Positions 1 to 5,472 of a DNA stretch of 8,964 nt are shown piece by piece (the stretch's first letter is position 1; each line of letters opens with the position of its first letter). The position numbers were made by a program, and so were the translations under genes. The DNA comes from Armatimonadota bacterium. Its GTDB lineage: Bacteria; Sysuimicrobiota; Sysuimicrobiia; Sysuimicrobiales; JACQTN01. The DNA is taken from positions 1 through 8,964 of the forward strand of contig JACQTN010000362.1 of NCBI GenBank assembly GCA_016210785.1, in the 5' to 3' direction. Under the pieces are notes generated by a model, which did not search any database, was not told where the DNA came from, and saw only the letters and a list, made by a program, of their open reading frames with translations.

Positions 1-1
1 C

Positions 2-565
2 AGCACCTACGCCACCTGGTGGATCCGGCAGGCCATCAGCCGGGCGCTGGCAGACCAGTCCCGCCTGATCCGCATCCCCGTGCACATGGTCGAGACCATG
101 CACCGGTACGCGCGGGTCTCGGCGCAGCTTCAGCAGGAGCTGGGCCGGGAGGTGACGCCGGAGGAGGTGTGCGCGGCCATGGGCCTACCGCCCGACCGAT
201 ACCAGGAGGTCGCAAGCGTCATCCGCCGCGCCCGCGATCCTGTCTCGCTGGAGACCGCCACCGGTGGGGATCGGGACACCTCGCTCGCCGACTTCATCGA
301 GGACCCGGAAGCACCGGCGCCCGATCAGGTGGCGACCTTCTCGGCCTTCAGAGAGCAGCTCCAGAAGGCGCTGAACAGTCTCACTCCCCGGGAGCGGGCC
401 GTCATCGAGATGCGCTTCGGCCTGGGATCCGATGCGCCGCGCACGCTGGAGGAGATCGGACGAATCCTGGGCGTGACGCGGGAGCGCATCCGCCAGGTAG
501 AGGCCGGCGCCATGCGCAAGCTGCGCCAGCGCCGGTCCCGGCACCTGCGGAATTTCATCGACTGA
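2..565 (+). CDS. rpoD: RNA polymerase sigma-70 factor, primary (RpoD/SigA) type, 5'-truncated by the window
   Basis: This is the promoter-recognition subunit of RNA polymerase. The open frame enters from the left edge and gives 187 residues up to a TGA. It opens inside region 2.4 with STYATWWIRQAI, the -10-recognition helix that is highly conserved in primary sigma factors, followed by RIPVHMVET at the start of region 3. A region 3 segment (about residues 38-105) ends in an acidic linker containing LADFIEDPEAPAP. Region 4 starts near LTPRERAVIEMRFGLG and ends in the -35-binding helix-turn-helix (TLEEIGRILGVTRERIRQVE). Regions 1 to 2.3 lie outside the window, so the true start is not visible. 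Internal GTG or ATG codons at 80 and 86 fall within region 2.4/3.0 and are not starts. The next gene converges on it with only 11 bp between stops and no clear terminator. A group-2 sigma factor is possible; the family call itself is secure. Confidence 0.94.
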   Translation, partial: STYATWWIRQAISRALADQSRLIRIPVHMVETMHRYARVSAQLQQELGREVTPEEVCAAMGLPPDRYQEVASVIRRARDPVSLETATGGDRDTSLADFIEDPEAPAPDQVATFSAFREQLQKALNSLTPRERAVIEMRFGLGSDAPRTLEEIGRILGVTRERIRQVEAGAMRKLRQRRSRHLRNFID

Positions 566-576
566 GCGCCGCGCCG

Positions 577-1149
577 TCAGAATGCGAACCCTTCGTGATC
601 CCAGCGCCGGCTCTTCTTGTGCTCCTTCTTCCAGTCCTCCGACGGCCCGGCGGCGAAGAGCAGATGGAGCTTCTTCCCCGGGGTGATCTCCACGTCGGTC
701 TTCTCGCCCGTGTTGAGCTTGCGCGCCCACTCCACCACCACCTTGTTGCCATCGCGGACGCGGGCGGACTGCAGGATGGAGTTCTTGCCTCCCTCCTCCT
801 CGTCCGGCGCCGGCCGCTTGCTGGGCGTCTTCTGCCACAGGTCCAGACCCGAGGGCTTGCCGTCCTCCGCGGTGAAGATGTACTGGTCGGCGCCCTGCTT
901 CTCCTTGGTCTTCTCCGCCAGGAACCCGATGCCGAACCACCCGTCGCTCTCGGCCTGTATGCCGAAGTAGATGGTGTCGCCGACGATGGTCCAGACGAGC
1001 ACAGTTCCGCACCCGTCGAGCTTGTACGACCGGCTGTACTCATTGGCCCCGATCTTGCCGTCGATGGCGGGGCGGCTCTGCGCCGGAACCGGGAGCGATC
1101 CCGCGGCCAGCGCCAGAACCGCCAGCAGTGCCCAGATCACGATTCTCAT
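577..1149 (-). CDS. Secreted DOMON-like (haem/ligand-binding) protein, 190 aa
   Basis: A probable periplasmic redox or ligand-binding protein. Residues 1-24 form a signal peptide (MR, a hydrophobic core, then a VPAQ/S-like cleavage site). The mature part starts with AIDGKIGANEY, continues with a beta-rich domain containing GWFGIGF (residues 70-76), and has the late motif WARKLNTGEKTDVEI (residues 141-155) followed by LLFAAG. This order (GW-x-GIGF, then R-x-L-x-TG, then D) matches the DOMON fold used by extracellular b-type cytochromes and sugar-binding proteins. The larger protein at 2289-3413 has the same DGKI opening and the same RKL-x-TG motif. Candidate axial ligands are K144, H162, H177 and H185, but none can be assigned by eye. 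It is the last gene of the minus-strand group, 30 bp behind its neighbour. A G-rich, weak Shine-Dalgarno sits about 8 nt before the ATG. A non-haem binding role is possible. Confidence 0.75.
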   Translation of the reverse strand: MRIVIWALLAVLALAAGSLPVPAQSRPAIDGKIGANEYSRSYKLDGCGTVLVWTIVGDTIYFGIQAESDGWFGIGFLAEKTKEKQGADQYIFTAEDGKPSGLDLWQKTPSKRPAPDEEEGGKNSILQSARVRDGNKVVVEWARKLNTGEKTDVEITPGKKLHLLFAAGPSEDWKKEHKKSRRWDHEGFAF

Positions 1150-1179
1150 CTCGATGACCCCCCTGTGGGTTGTGCAGCG

Positions 1180-1623
1180 TCACTTGCGGATTCCGAAAGC
1201 CACGACCAGCCCGGTCGCCCCGATGTGGGTGTGCGCCAGGGCGGCCAGCACCGGCCGCGTGCCCTTGAACGCCTCCGCGAATCCCTTCACGGTCCAGACG
1301 CCGACCTCGGCCGACTGCGCGTTCCACGCCAGGTGGTAGTAAGCACCCAGCGTGCCGGCCAGCACGGCAACCGCCATCCAGACCAGGAAAGGATACCGCA
1401 CCACAGGCGCTCGCGTAAAGAACAGTCCGAGGGTGAGCACGAAGCCCACCAGCGACACGTAGAACGGAACCTTGGACTGCCACGACTTCAGGTAGTGCCC
1501 CACGATCCAGTGCTCGGCGCCGTAGAAGGCGAAGCCGAACAGGACGAGCGCCAGGAAGATCGCCCGGATCACCTCCAGGGTCCGCTCGTCCTCGGTCTGG
1601 GCCGTCAGAATCGCTTCAATCAT
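1180..1623 (-). CDS. Four-helix membrane protein with conserved histidines (paralogue B), 147 aa
   Basis: I do not recognise a named family. The protein has four hydrophobic segments at about residues 18-40, 52-70, 77-97 and 124-145, after a polar N-terminus. It aligns almost without gaps to the product of the next upstream gene (1716-2156). Shared positions include E17, I19, R20, H43, W48, SKVPF (50-54), HLxWN (H97 here), RPVLA (123-127) and H133-x-G-x-TGL. Three His conserved between diverged copies, two of them at or near helix ends, suggest a functional role such as b-haem or quinone-site coordination, which is inference. The ATG start at 1623 gives an N-terminus (MIEAI, AQT) that matches the paralogue (VIPAI, AQT). 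The neighbours are a secreted DOMON-like protein downstream and a haem-domain protein two genes upstream, which fits an envelope electron-transfer module. Confidence 0.72.
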   Translation of the reverse strand: MIEAILTAQTEDERTLEVIRAIFLALVLFGFAFYGAEHWIVGHYLKSWQSKVPFYVSLVGFVLTLGLFFTRAPVVRYPFLVWMAVAVLAGTLGAYYHLAWNAQSAEVGVWTVKGFAEAFKGTRPVLAALAHTHIGATGLVVAFGIRK

Positions 1624-1651
1624 CGCCGCATCACCCCAGGTGACCTCTCAC

Positions 1652-1674
1652 CCCTCTCCCGCCAGGGGAGAGGG
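1652..1674. repeat. Intercistronic hairpin, REP-like (9-bp stem, 5-nt loop)
   Basis: CCCTCTCCC and GGGAGAGGG form a perfect inverted repeat around a GCCAG loop, in the 92-bp gap between the two paralogous membrane-protein genes. There is no U-tract on the minus-strand transcript. An mRNA-stabilising or REP-type element is therefore more likely than an intrinsic terminator. Similar C-rich/G-rich extragenic palindromes are common in GC-rich bacterial genomes. The hairpin lies about 30 nt upstream of the start at 1623 and does not cover its ribosome-binding region. Confidence 0.65.
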
Positions 1675-1715
1675 AGAGCGGTAGACGGGATCGGCAACAA
1701 CTCCTGCCCGCCTTC

Positions 1716-2156
1716 TCAGCGCGCCCGGTAGATCGCCAGCAGCCCGGTCACGCCCAGGTGCACGAACGCCAGGGGCGCCAGCACCGGCCGCTCGCCCGCC
1801 GCGGCCTTCATGGTGGTGGCGAACCCCCAGTTTACCTTCCCCTCGAAGTTCCACCCCAGATGAAAGTAGGCGCCCGCGAGACCCATCAGGATTGCCGCCC
1901 ACATGACGACGATGAACGCCCGGCGCGCCCAGGGCGTCCCGCGGTCGAGGAAGAGCACCCAGGCGGTCAGGATCGCCGCGGGCGGGCTCAGCACAAACGG
2001 CACCTTGGAGTGCCAGGTCTTCAACCAGTGCTTGAGCAGGACCAGCTCCACGGGGTAGACGAGCCACCCTGCCAGGGAGAGGAGCAGCAGCACGCTGCGG
2101 ATCATCTCCAGCGCCCGTCCCGCGGGAGTCTGGGCCTGCCGGATAGCCGGAATCAC
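1716..2156 (-). CDS. Four-helix membrane protein with conserved histidines (paralogue A), 146 aa
   Basis: The partner of the gene at 1180-1623 and the product of a tandem duplication. It has four predicted membrane segments at about residues 18-41, 53-70, 79-98 and 125-143. Conserved positions shared with the paralogue are H43, W48, SKVPF (50-54), HLxWN with H99, RPVLA (123-127) and H133-x-G-x-TGL. The frame stays open upstream to 2276, but I chose the GTG at 2156. It has GGAGGTG five to seven bases before it, and translation from it (VIPAI, then AQT) lines up residue for residue with the paralogue's MIEAI, AQT. The upstream extension would be Pro/Arg-rich, unlike anything in the paralogue, and would run through an intergenic hairpin. 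The function is unknown. Its position directly behind the haem-domain gene suggests that the two membrane proteins serve it, for example as a cytochrome-b-like anchor. That is inference. Confidence 0.72.
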   Translation of the reverse strand: MIPAIRQAQTPAGRALEMIRSVLLLLSLAGWLVYPVELVLLKHWLKTWHSKVPFVLSPPAAILTAWVLFLDRGTPWARRAFIVVMWAAILMGLAGAYFHLGWNFEGKVNWGFATTMKAAAGERPVLAPLAFVHLGVTGLLAIYRAR

Positions 2157-2160
2157 TGCG

Positions 2161-2167
2161 CACCTCC
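2161..2167 (-). promoter_or_regulatory. Ribosome-binding site that fixes the GTG start at 2156
   Basis: On the minus strand this reads GGAGGTG, a near-perfect anti-16S match 5 nt (counted from GGAGGT) before GTG-ATT-CCG. It supports the short, GTG-started form of paralogue A over the longer frame beginning at 2276. Confidence 0.7.
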
Positions 2168-2179
2168 GGGCGGTTGCCA

Positions 2180-2207
2180 GGGAGCGGGGCGGGCATTCCC
2201 CGCTCCC
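2180..2207. repeat. Intercistronic hairpin (10-bp perfect stem, 8-nt loop)
   Basis: GGGAGCGGGG and CCCCGCTCCC form a perfect stem in the 132-bp gap between the haem-domain gene (stop at 2289) and paralogue A. No T-run follows on the minus strand, so it is not a canonical intrinsic terminator. A processing or stability element that separates expression of the secreted protein from that of the membrane proteins is plausible. The 3' end of the hairpin on the mRNA is 12 nt before the ribosome-binding site of paralogue A. Confidence 0.65.
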
Positions 2208-2288
2208 GGACCATTCTGCCAGGCTGCTTCTTAGCGTCTGCTTCGTCGTGCAAGGAGTTCCCTGATCGAGCACCACCGACTCAGCTTC

Positions 2289-3413
2289 TTAGCGCTTCCG
2301 GAAGATCATGCGCATGACGTCGGACACGGCGTGCCCGATCTGGTTGTTGTCGAAGATCCCCACCCCGAAGTAGTAGGGCCTGGACAGGTCGGAGAAGATC
2401 ACGTCGCGCTGCGGATCTCCGGTGTCCAGCTTGCGGCCGATCTCCAGGGTGTACACCCGGTCCTTCCAGGTCCACCCCGCCGTGATGTCCGCGCGGCTGC
2501 CCGTGAAGCGCCGGCCGATCACGCCCGGAAGCCTGGTGCCGGCCGCGAACTCCAGGAGCTGCCCGTAGGAGGCGATCTCCTTGGCCTCGCCGCGGTCGAT
2601 CATCTCCTGGGTGATGATGTAGACGTTATTCTTGCCCGGGATGTAGAAGCGCGGCCCGCGCACGGTGCGGCCGTCCGGCGCGGTGAACGACTTGATGTTG
2701 TCATAGTACCCGCCCGGCTTCTTCGGATCGTCGGGATCGGTCTTGCGTCCGGCGTTGGCCGCCGTCCGGGCGTCCAGGGTCTCGTCCACATACTGGTCGT
2801 CGATCTGCGGAGGGTTAGTGAAGCCGGACCGCACCAGCTTCCAGTGCCACATGTCGAGGCGCTCGCCTCTGGGCATGGCCTTCACGGGCCGGCGATACCC
2901 GTACTTGATGGAATCGTCCTCGTCCACGTAGGTGGGGTAGAAGGTACCCTTGTCGACCACGCTGGGCGAGCTCATCACCCACATCATCGCCATCTTGTCC
3001 TCATAGAAGGTGCTGGAGCCGCCGCGCTCCAGCGGGGTCTGATCCTCCAGTTGCCACCGTCCGTCCTCAAACGCCCAGCGCTGCCGGTCGACGGAGAACG
3101 TGGGGTCGTTCCACTGCATCAGCAGGTAGATGCTGTCTTTGGTGTAGACGCCGCGCACCCGGATCGTGGTCTCGGAGCTGTTCTGCGCGCCCCACTTGCC
3201 CGCGCCTTCAGTCTTGAAGATCAGCACCGGGGCCCTGCTCCAGAACTCCTCGGTGATCTTGCCGTCCAGCATCGGAGCCTGGTCCACCGGAATCGCCACC
3301 AGGGTCGGCGGCCCGGCAGGCGCGCCGGCCAGCCGCGGCTGTGCGGGCATGCCGAGCGCCGCCAGCACCAGCAGCAGGACGGCGAACTCGATTCCCCTCC
3401 TGACTCTGACCAT
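2289..3413 (-). CDS. Secreted haem-domain protein, ethylbenzene-dehydrogenase gamma-subunit-like (EB_dh), 374 aa
   Basis: This resembles the periplasmic b-haem (gamma) subunits of DMSO-reductase-family enzymes such as ethylbenzene dehydrogenase, and related stand-alone cytochromes. Residues 1-30 look like an export signal (MVRVRR, then a long Leu/Val/Ala core). The mature part shows MLDGKITEEFW (48-58), IYLLMQWNDP (95-104), FYEDKMAMMW (136-145), GRKLDTGDPQRDVIF (326-340) and FGVGIFDNNQIGHAVSD (349-365). In EbdC the haem iron is held by Met and Lys. Met141/143/144 and Lys328 lie in the corresponding early and late motifs and are the obvious candidates. No CxxCH is present, so it is not a c-type cytochrome. 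I chose ATG 3413, which has AGGTGG 8 nt upstream. A GTG at 3425 is in frame but overlaps that site. The catalytic partner is not in the window. Family membership is fairly sure; haem binding and the partner are inferred. Confidence 0.82.
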   Translation of the reverse strand: MVRVRRGIEFAVLLLVLAALGMPAQPRLAGAPAGPPTLVAIPVDQAPMLDGKITEEFWSRAPVLIFKTEGAGKWGAQNSSETTIRVRGVYTKDSIYLLMQWNDPTFSVDRQRWAFEDGRWQLEDQTPLERGGSSTFYEDKMAMMWVMSSPSVVDKGTFYPTYVDEDDSIKYGYRRPVKAMPRGERLDMWHWKLVRSGFTNPPQIDDQYVDETLDARTAANAGRKTDPDDPKKPGGYYDNIKSFTAPDGRTVRGPRFYIPGKNNVYIITQEMIDRGEAKEIASYGQLLEFAAGTRLPGVIGRRFTGSRADITAGWTWKDRVYTLEIGRKLDTGDPQRDVIFSDLSRPYYFGVGIFDNNQIGHAVSDVMRMIFRKR

Positions 3414-3421
3414 TGGCGTCA

Positions 3422-3436
3422 CCACCTTCGAGGTGG
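3422..3436 (-). promoter_or_regulatory. Hairpin enclosing the Shine-Dalgarno of the haem-domain gene
   Basis: On the minus-strand transcript CCACCU-CGA-AGGUGG forms a perfect 6-bp stem with a 3-nt loop. The 3' arm is itself the best ribosome-binding sequence for ATG 3413, so folding would hide the site. The stem is short but entirely Watson-Crick and mostly G-C. It could act in translational control or could be coincidental. Nothing here identifies a ligand or thermosensor. Confidence 0.4.
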
Positions 3437-3751
3437 ATAACTTCGGGCGTATCGTACGCAGGAAGGGGGGTCCGTCGCTATCAGGCGCCAGCCTGAACGG
3501 CCGTCACACCCTGGTCTGATTGGCGAGTGCACTATGAGGATGGCGGGTGAGGAAAAAACCCTACAGCGGAAGCCCCGGAAAGTGGGCAGCGTCGACGCGA
3601 AGGAGGGGGAACGGGTCGAAAATCTGGGGAAATCTCGGCGAATTAGCGCGTGACGAACCCGGCGGCAGTCCGGAGCGCGAAGGCGTCGAAAACCGGCATC
3701 CCCGGCCCTTCCCTGCGGGTCACCACGGAAGAGGTGATGCGCGTGGAGACG

Positions 3752-3785
3752 CCGGCAGCGGCCGGCGGGGCGCCGGCCGCTGCCG
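3752..3785. terminator. Strong GC hairpin downstream of the 112-aa gene, possible terminator
   Basis: CCGGCAGCGGCCGGC and its exact complement flank a GGGGC loop: a 15-bp perfect stem 39 nt past the stop at 3825. On the minus strand no U-tract follows, so it is not a textbook intrinsic terminator. On the plus strand a short CTTT follows. It most likely marks the 3' end of the transcript carrying the 170-aa and 112-aa genes, and implies that the haem-domain gene is transcribed separately. An attenuator or an RNA stability element are alternatives. Confidence 0.45.
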
Positions 3786-3824
3786 GGCTTTCGCGAAGAG
3801 CGGCGCGGCCCCTGGTACCGTCCG

Positions 3825-4163
3825 TCAGTGGGAGAACATCTCGAAGAAGAGCGGGAACATGAACAGCCAGCCCAGGACGATCAGAATCAGAGAAACGGTG
3901 AACAACTTGCCGAAGTTCTGCTCCCGGCCCTTCCACGCGTTGTGGAGGATCACCCACGCGACCAGCCAGATGAGCACGGCCCACCCGGTCTTGCCGGTGA
4001 GCGGCCCCGCGGGACGGTACCACACCAGGATGGGACGCAGGGCGCCGGTGATCTCATTCAGCGTGGTGAGGGCCCCCATCACGAAGACGCCGATGGCGGC
4101 GGCTAGGATCGCGGCCGCGGCGGCCCCGTTGGGGATGGATTGTGCCTGTGGCTTCGTCGACAT
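3825..4163 (-). CDS. Small three-helix membrane protein, 112 aa
   Basis: A conserved-looking integral membrane protein of unknown function. After a short polar N-terminus (STKPQAQSIPNG) an Ala-rich first helix spans about residues 13-36. The second covers about 58-75 and ends with H74 next to NAWK. The third covers about 87-107 before a short C-terminal tail ending FSH. Between helices 1 and 2 a loop carries WYRPAGPLTGKTG. The ATG at 4163 has AGGAGG about 9 nt upstream, so the start is well supported. It lies 140 bp behind the 170-aa membrane-protein gene on the same strand, and the two probably form one unit that ends at the hairpin 39 nt downstream. It has no cofactor motif. A role as an accessory subunit of a membrane redox complex is a guess from context. 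Confidence 0.72.
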   Translation of the reverse strand: MSTKPQAQSIPNGAAAAAILAAAIGVFVMGALTTLNEITGALRPILVWYRPAGPLTGKTGWAVLIWLVAWVILHNAWKGREQNFGKLFTVSLILIVLGWLFMFPLFFEMFSH

Positions 4164-4303
4164 CGTGTGATCCCTCCTCGGAATTCTCTCTCACACCTGT
4201 CTTTGCACGGCGCGCGGCCGTCCCGCGCCTTCCCCCATCGCGCTCAGCCCCGGTGACCTGGCTTCAAGATGTTTCGCTCCTGGTACATTTCCGACAGAGC
4301 TCC

Positions 4304-4816
4304 TTAGCGAATAGGGGCGACCTTGTTCAGGAATGCGCCGAACAGCCCGGCGATGCCGGCGGCCACAAATGCGATGGTGAACAGGATCATGAGGGCGTTG
4401 CGGATCTGAGGGCTGTCCTCGAGCTGCTCGCCGTAATAGACGACGACGTAAGCGACCGCGGTGGCCAGGATGGGCGCCGCCCATCCCACGTGCTCCTTCC
4501 ACTCCATGCCGAAGGTGTGCCACAGCCTGGTGGACGGGCTACTGAGCAGGATCGAGCGCGCGCTCTCCTTGATGGGCGCCCGGTACCAGGGATACACGAG
4601 GTACGTCCCGGTGAAGACCGTCAGCCAGGCCGTGAGGGCCATGATCCACGTGCCCGCGCGCAGCCGGCGCAGGCGCTCTGTGACCCCGGCGGCGGTCACC
4701 CACTCTGGCCGGAGGCTCCAGAGCCCGGCCAGCCCTCCGGCGAATGCCACCAGGAAGACGGTCCCCAGGATCATGCCGTGGACGACCGTCCAGAACTCCC
4801 TCCCTGACAACGACAC
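4304..4816 (-). CDS. Four-helix membrane protein with His motifs, 170 aa
   Basis: An integral membrane protein that I cannot assign to a named family. Predicted helices are at about residues 10-33, 55-75, 110-129 and 141-163. H13 lies inside helix 1. A periplasm- or cytoplasm-facing stretch before helix 3 contains RLWHTFGMEWKEHVGW with H100 and H109. These His, with W99, W106 and W112, could coordinate a b-type haem or line a quinone pocket, but this is unproven. The arrangement H, then W-x-K just ahead of a helix, loosely recalls the H43/W48/K51 pattern of the paralogue pair at 1180-2156, though overall similarity is too low to claim homology. The start is GTG at 4816, with AGGAGG 8 nt upstream. 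It is the first gene of the minus-strand group, and its promoter must lie in the 188-bp divergent region shared with the DUF3795-like gene. Confidence 0.72.
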   Translation of the reverse strand: MSLSGREFWTVVHGMILGTVFLVAFAGGLAGLWSLRPEWVTAAGVTERLRRLRAGTWIMALTAWLTVFTGTYLVYPWYRAPIKESARSILLSSPSTRLWHTFGMEWKEHVGWAAPILATAVAYVVVYYGEQLEDSPQIRNALMILFTIAFVAAGIAGLFGAFLNKVAPIR

Positions 4817-4824
4817 GGGCCATC

Positions 4825-4830
4825 CCTCCT
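4825..4830 (-). promoter_or_regulatory. Ribosome-binding site deciding the GTG start of the 170-aa gene
   Basis: AGGAGG on the minus strand lies 8 nt ahead of the GTG at 4816. An ATG at 4823 sits too close to this site and opens a different frame, which reads as Arg/Pro-rich noise. Confidence 0.6.
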
Positions 4831-4862
4831 TTGGATGTCAGGTCTCGCGGCTTTCTACCCCT

Positions 4863-4882
4863 AACTCACATCAACTCACATC
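4863..4882. repeat. Perfect 10-bp tandem direct repeat in a divergent promoter region
   Basis: AACTCACATC occurs twice head to tail in the 188-bp region between the 170-aa gene (minus) and the DUF3795-like gene (plus). A 10-bp period places the copies on the same helix face, as tandem activator or repressor half-sites often are. The copies are 47-66 bp upstream of the GTG at 4816, within promoter distance. No clear -10/-35 pair could be read. Confidence 0.45.
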
Positions 4883-5004
4883 CCATGCCTATCGGCCCAA
4901 CCCTGTATGGCGAATACTCTGGGCATCCGATGCACAGCGGCGAATCCAGGCGTATGCTCGGGTCGACGGGCAGTCCACACACTCCCGGAGGGGGAGGCGG
5001 GGTC

Positions 5005-5388
5005 ATGGCTACGGAGAAACGGGTCGTCGAGGCCGAGCAGGCGCTCGGGAGGCGGCGTCTGGCGGGCATCTGCGGGCTGTTCGCGGAGGGAGACCTGTGG
5101 TACGAGCAGCAGATCCCGGCCTGCGAGCTCCAGGAAAAGGTGGAGCTCCGCAACCTCTGCCCCGTCTACCGGTGCGCCAAGGAGCGCCAGGTTGAGCACT
5201 GCGGGGCGTGCCCGGAGTTCCCGTGCAACCTGCTGGTTCTGTTCGCCGCCCATGACGACCCACCGGGCCGCCGGCTGGAGTCGGCGGCGATGCGGGCGGT
5301 CGTGGGCGACGGGCCCTGGATGGAGTGGGCTGCTGAGCGCGGCCTGTGGAGAGGCGCGCTCTGTCCCGTGCGCCCGCGCAACAGGTAA
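5005..5388 (+). CDS. Cysteine-rich DUF3795-like protein, 127 aa
   Basis: A small soluble protein of the DUF3795 type, a family with clustered Cys thought to bind metal and with no established biochemical role. The hallmark order is visible: GICGLF (Cys23), Cys40, LCPVYRCAKERQVEHCGACPEFPC across residues 51-74 (Cys52, 57, 66, 69, 74), and a late Cys120. Typical members start with CGLxCxxC, whereas here only the first Cys of that group is kept and an acidic/aromatic stretch (AEGDLWYEQQ) follows, so the site looks modified. The start is the ATG at 5005, with GGAGG 7 nt upstream; the frame is open further upstream but without a ribosome-binding site or sensible sequence. It diverges from the membrane/haem gene group and converges with the receiver-domain gene 84 bp downstream. 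No signal peptide. Confidence 0.8.
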   Translation: MATEKRVVEAEQALGRRRLAGICGLFAEGDLWYEQQIPACELQEKVELRNLCPVYRCAKERQVEHCGACPEFPCNLLVLFAAHDDPPGRRLESAAMRAVVGDGPWMEWAAERGLWRGALCPVRPRNR

Positions 5389-5472
5389 CCAGTCGGCAAC
5401 CACCAGGCGCTCACCTTCGCCGGCGGGAACGGTTTTCCTCCCCCGTGGCGCGCGCCCTGGCGTGTAGCCGAA

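Larger units (their letters stand above)
3414..3824. other. 411-bp gene-free gap between minus-strand genes
   Basis: The gap separates the 112-aa membrane-protein gene from the haem-domain gene. It holds a leader hairpin next to the latter (3422-3436) and a strong 15-bp stem (3752-3785), both listed separately, plus a perfect palindrome GCGTCGACGC at 3589-3598 and an A-run around 3550. Short open frames occur on both strands but read as low-complexity Pro/Ala/Arg, have no convincing ribosome-binding site and resemble no family I know. The haem-domain gene probably has its own promoter here; TACGAT at about 3449-3454 on the minus strand is a weak -10 candidate with no good -35. Confidence 0.5.

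Noticed and set aside
19..1731. A 570-codon plus-strand open frame spanning the sigma gene and the first minus-strand genes
   Set aside because: It is Arg/Pro/Gly/His-rich, runs through several genes whose products are clearly recognisable in other frames, and has no ribosome-binding site. It is a by-product of high GC.
3103..3113. GGGTCGTTCCA inside the haem-domain gene matches 11 bp of the 104-bp element's terminal repeat
   Set aside because: It lies in codons for the conserved QWNDP segment and is not accompanied by a second arm, so it is most simply a chance match.
2331..3440. A 369-codon plus-strand open frame antisense to the haem-domain gene
   Set aside because: The minus-strand product has a signal peptide and family motifs; the plus-strand one has neither and is His/Arg/Val-rich, typical of an antisense frame.
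3643..4023. Possible small gene on the minus strand in the 411-bp gap and into the 112-aa gene
   Set aside because: Low-complexity Ala/Arg/Pro sequence, overlaps a well-supported membrane-protein gene in another frame and crosses the 15-bp hairpin; no ribosome-binding site.
4209..4229. GGCGCG/CGCGCC stem after the 170-aa gene
   Set aside because: Six-bp stem with a 9-nt loop and no U-tract; too weak to call a terminator in DNA of this composition.
4680..4698. Short inverted repeat GTGACC/GGTCAC
   Set aside because: Inside the coding sequence of the 170-aa protein, only 6 bp of stem, expected by chance in GC-rich coding DNA.
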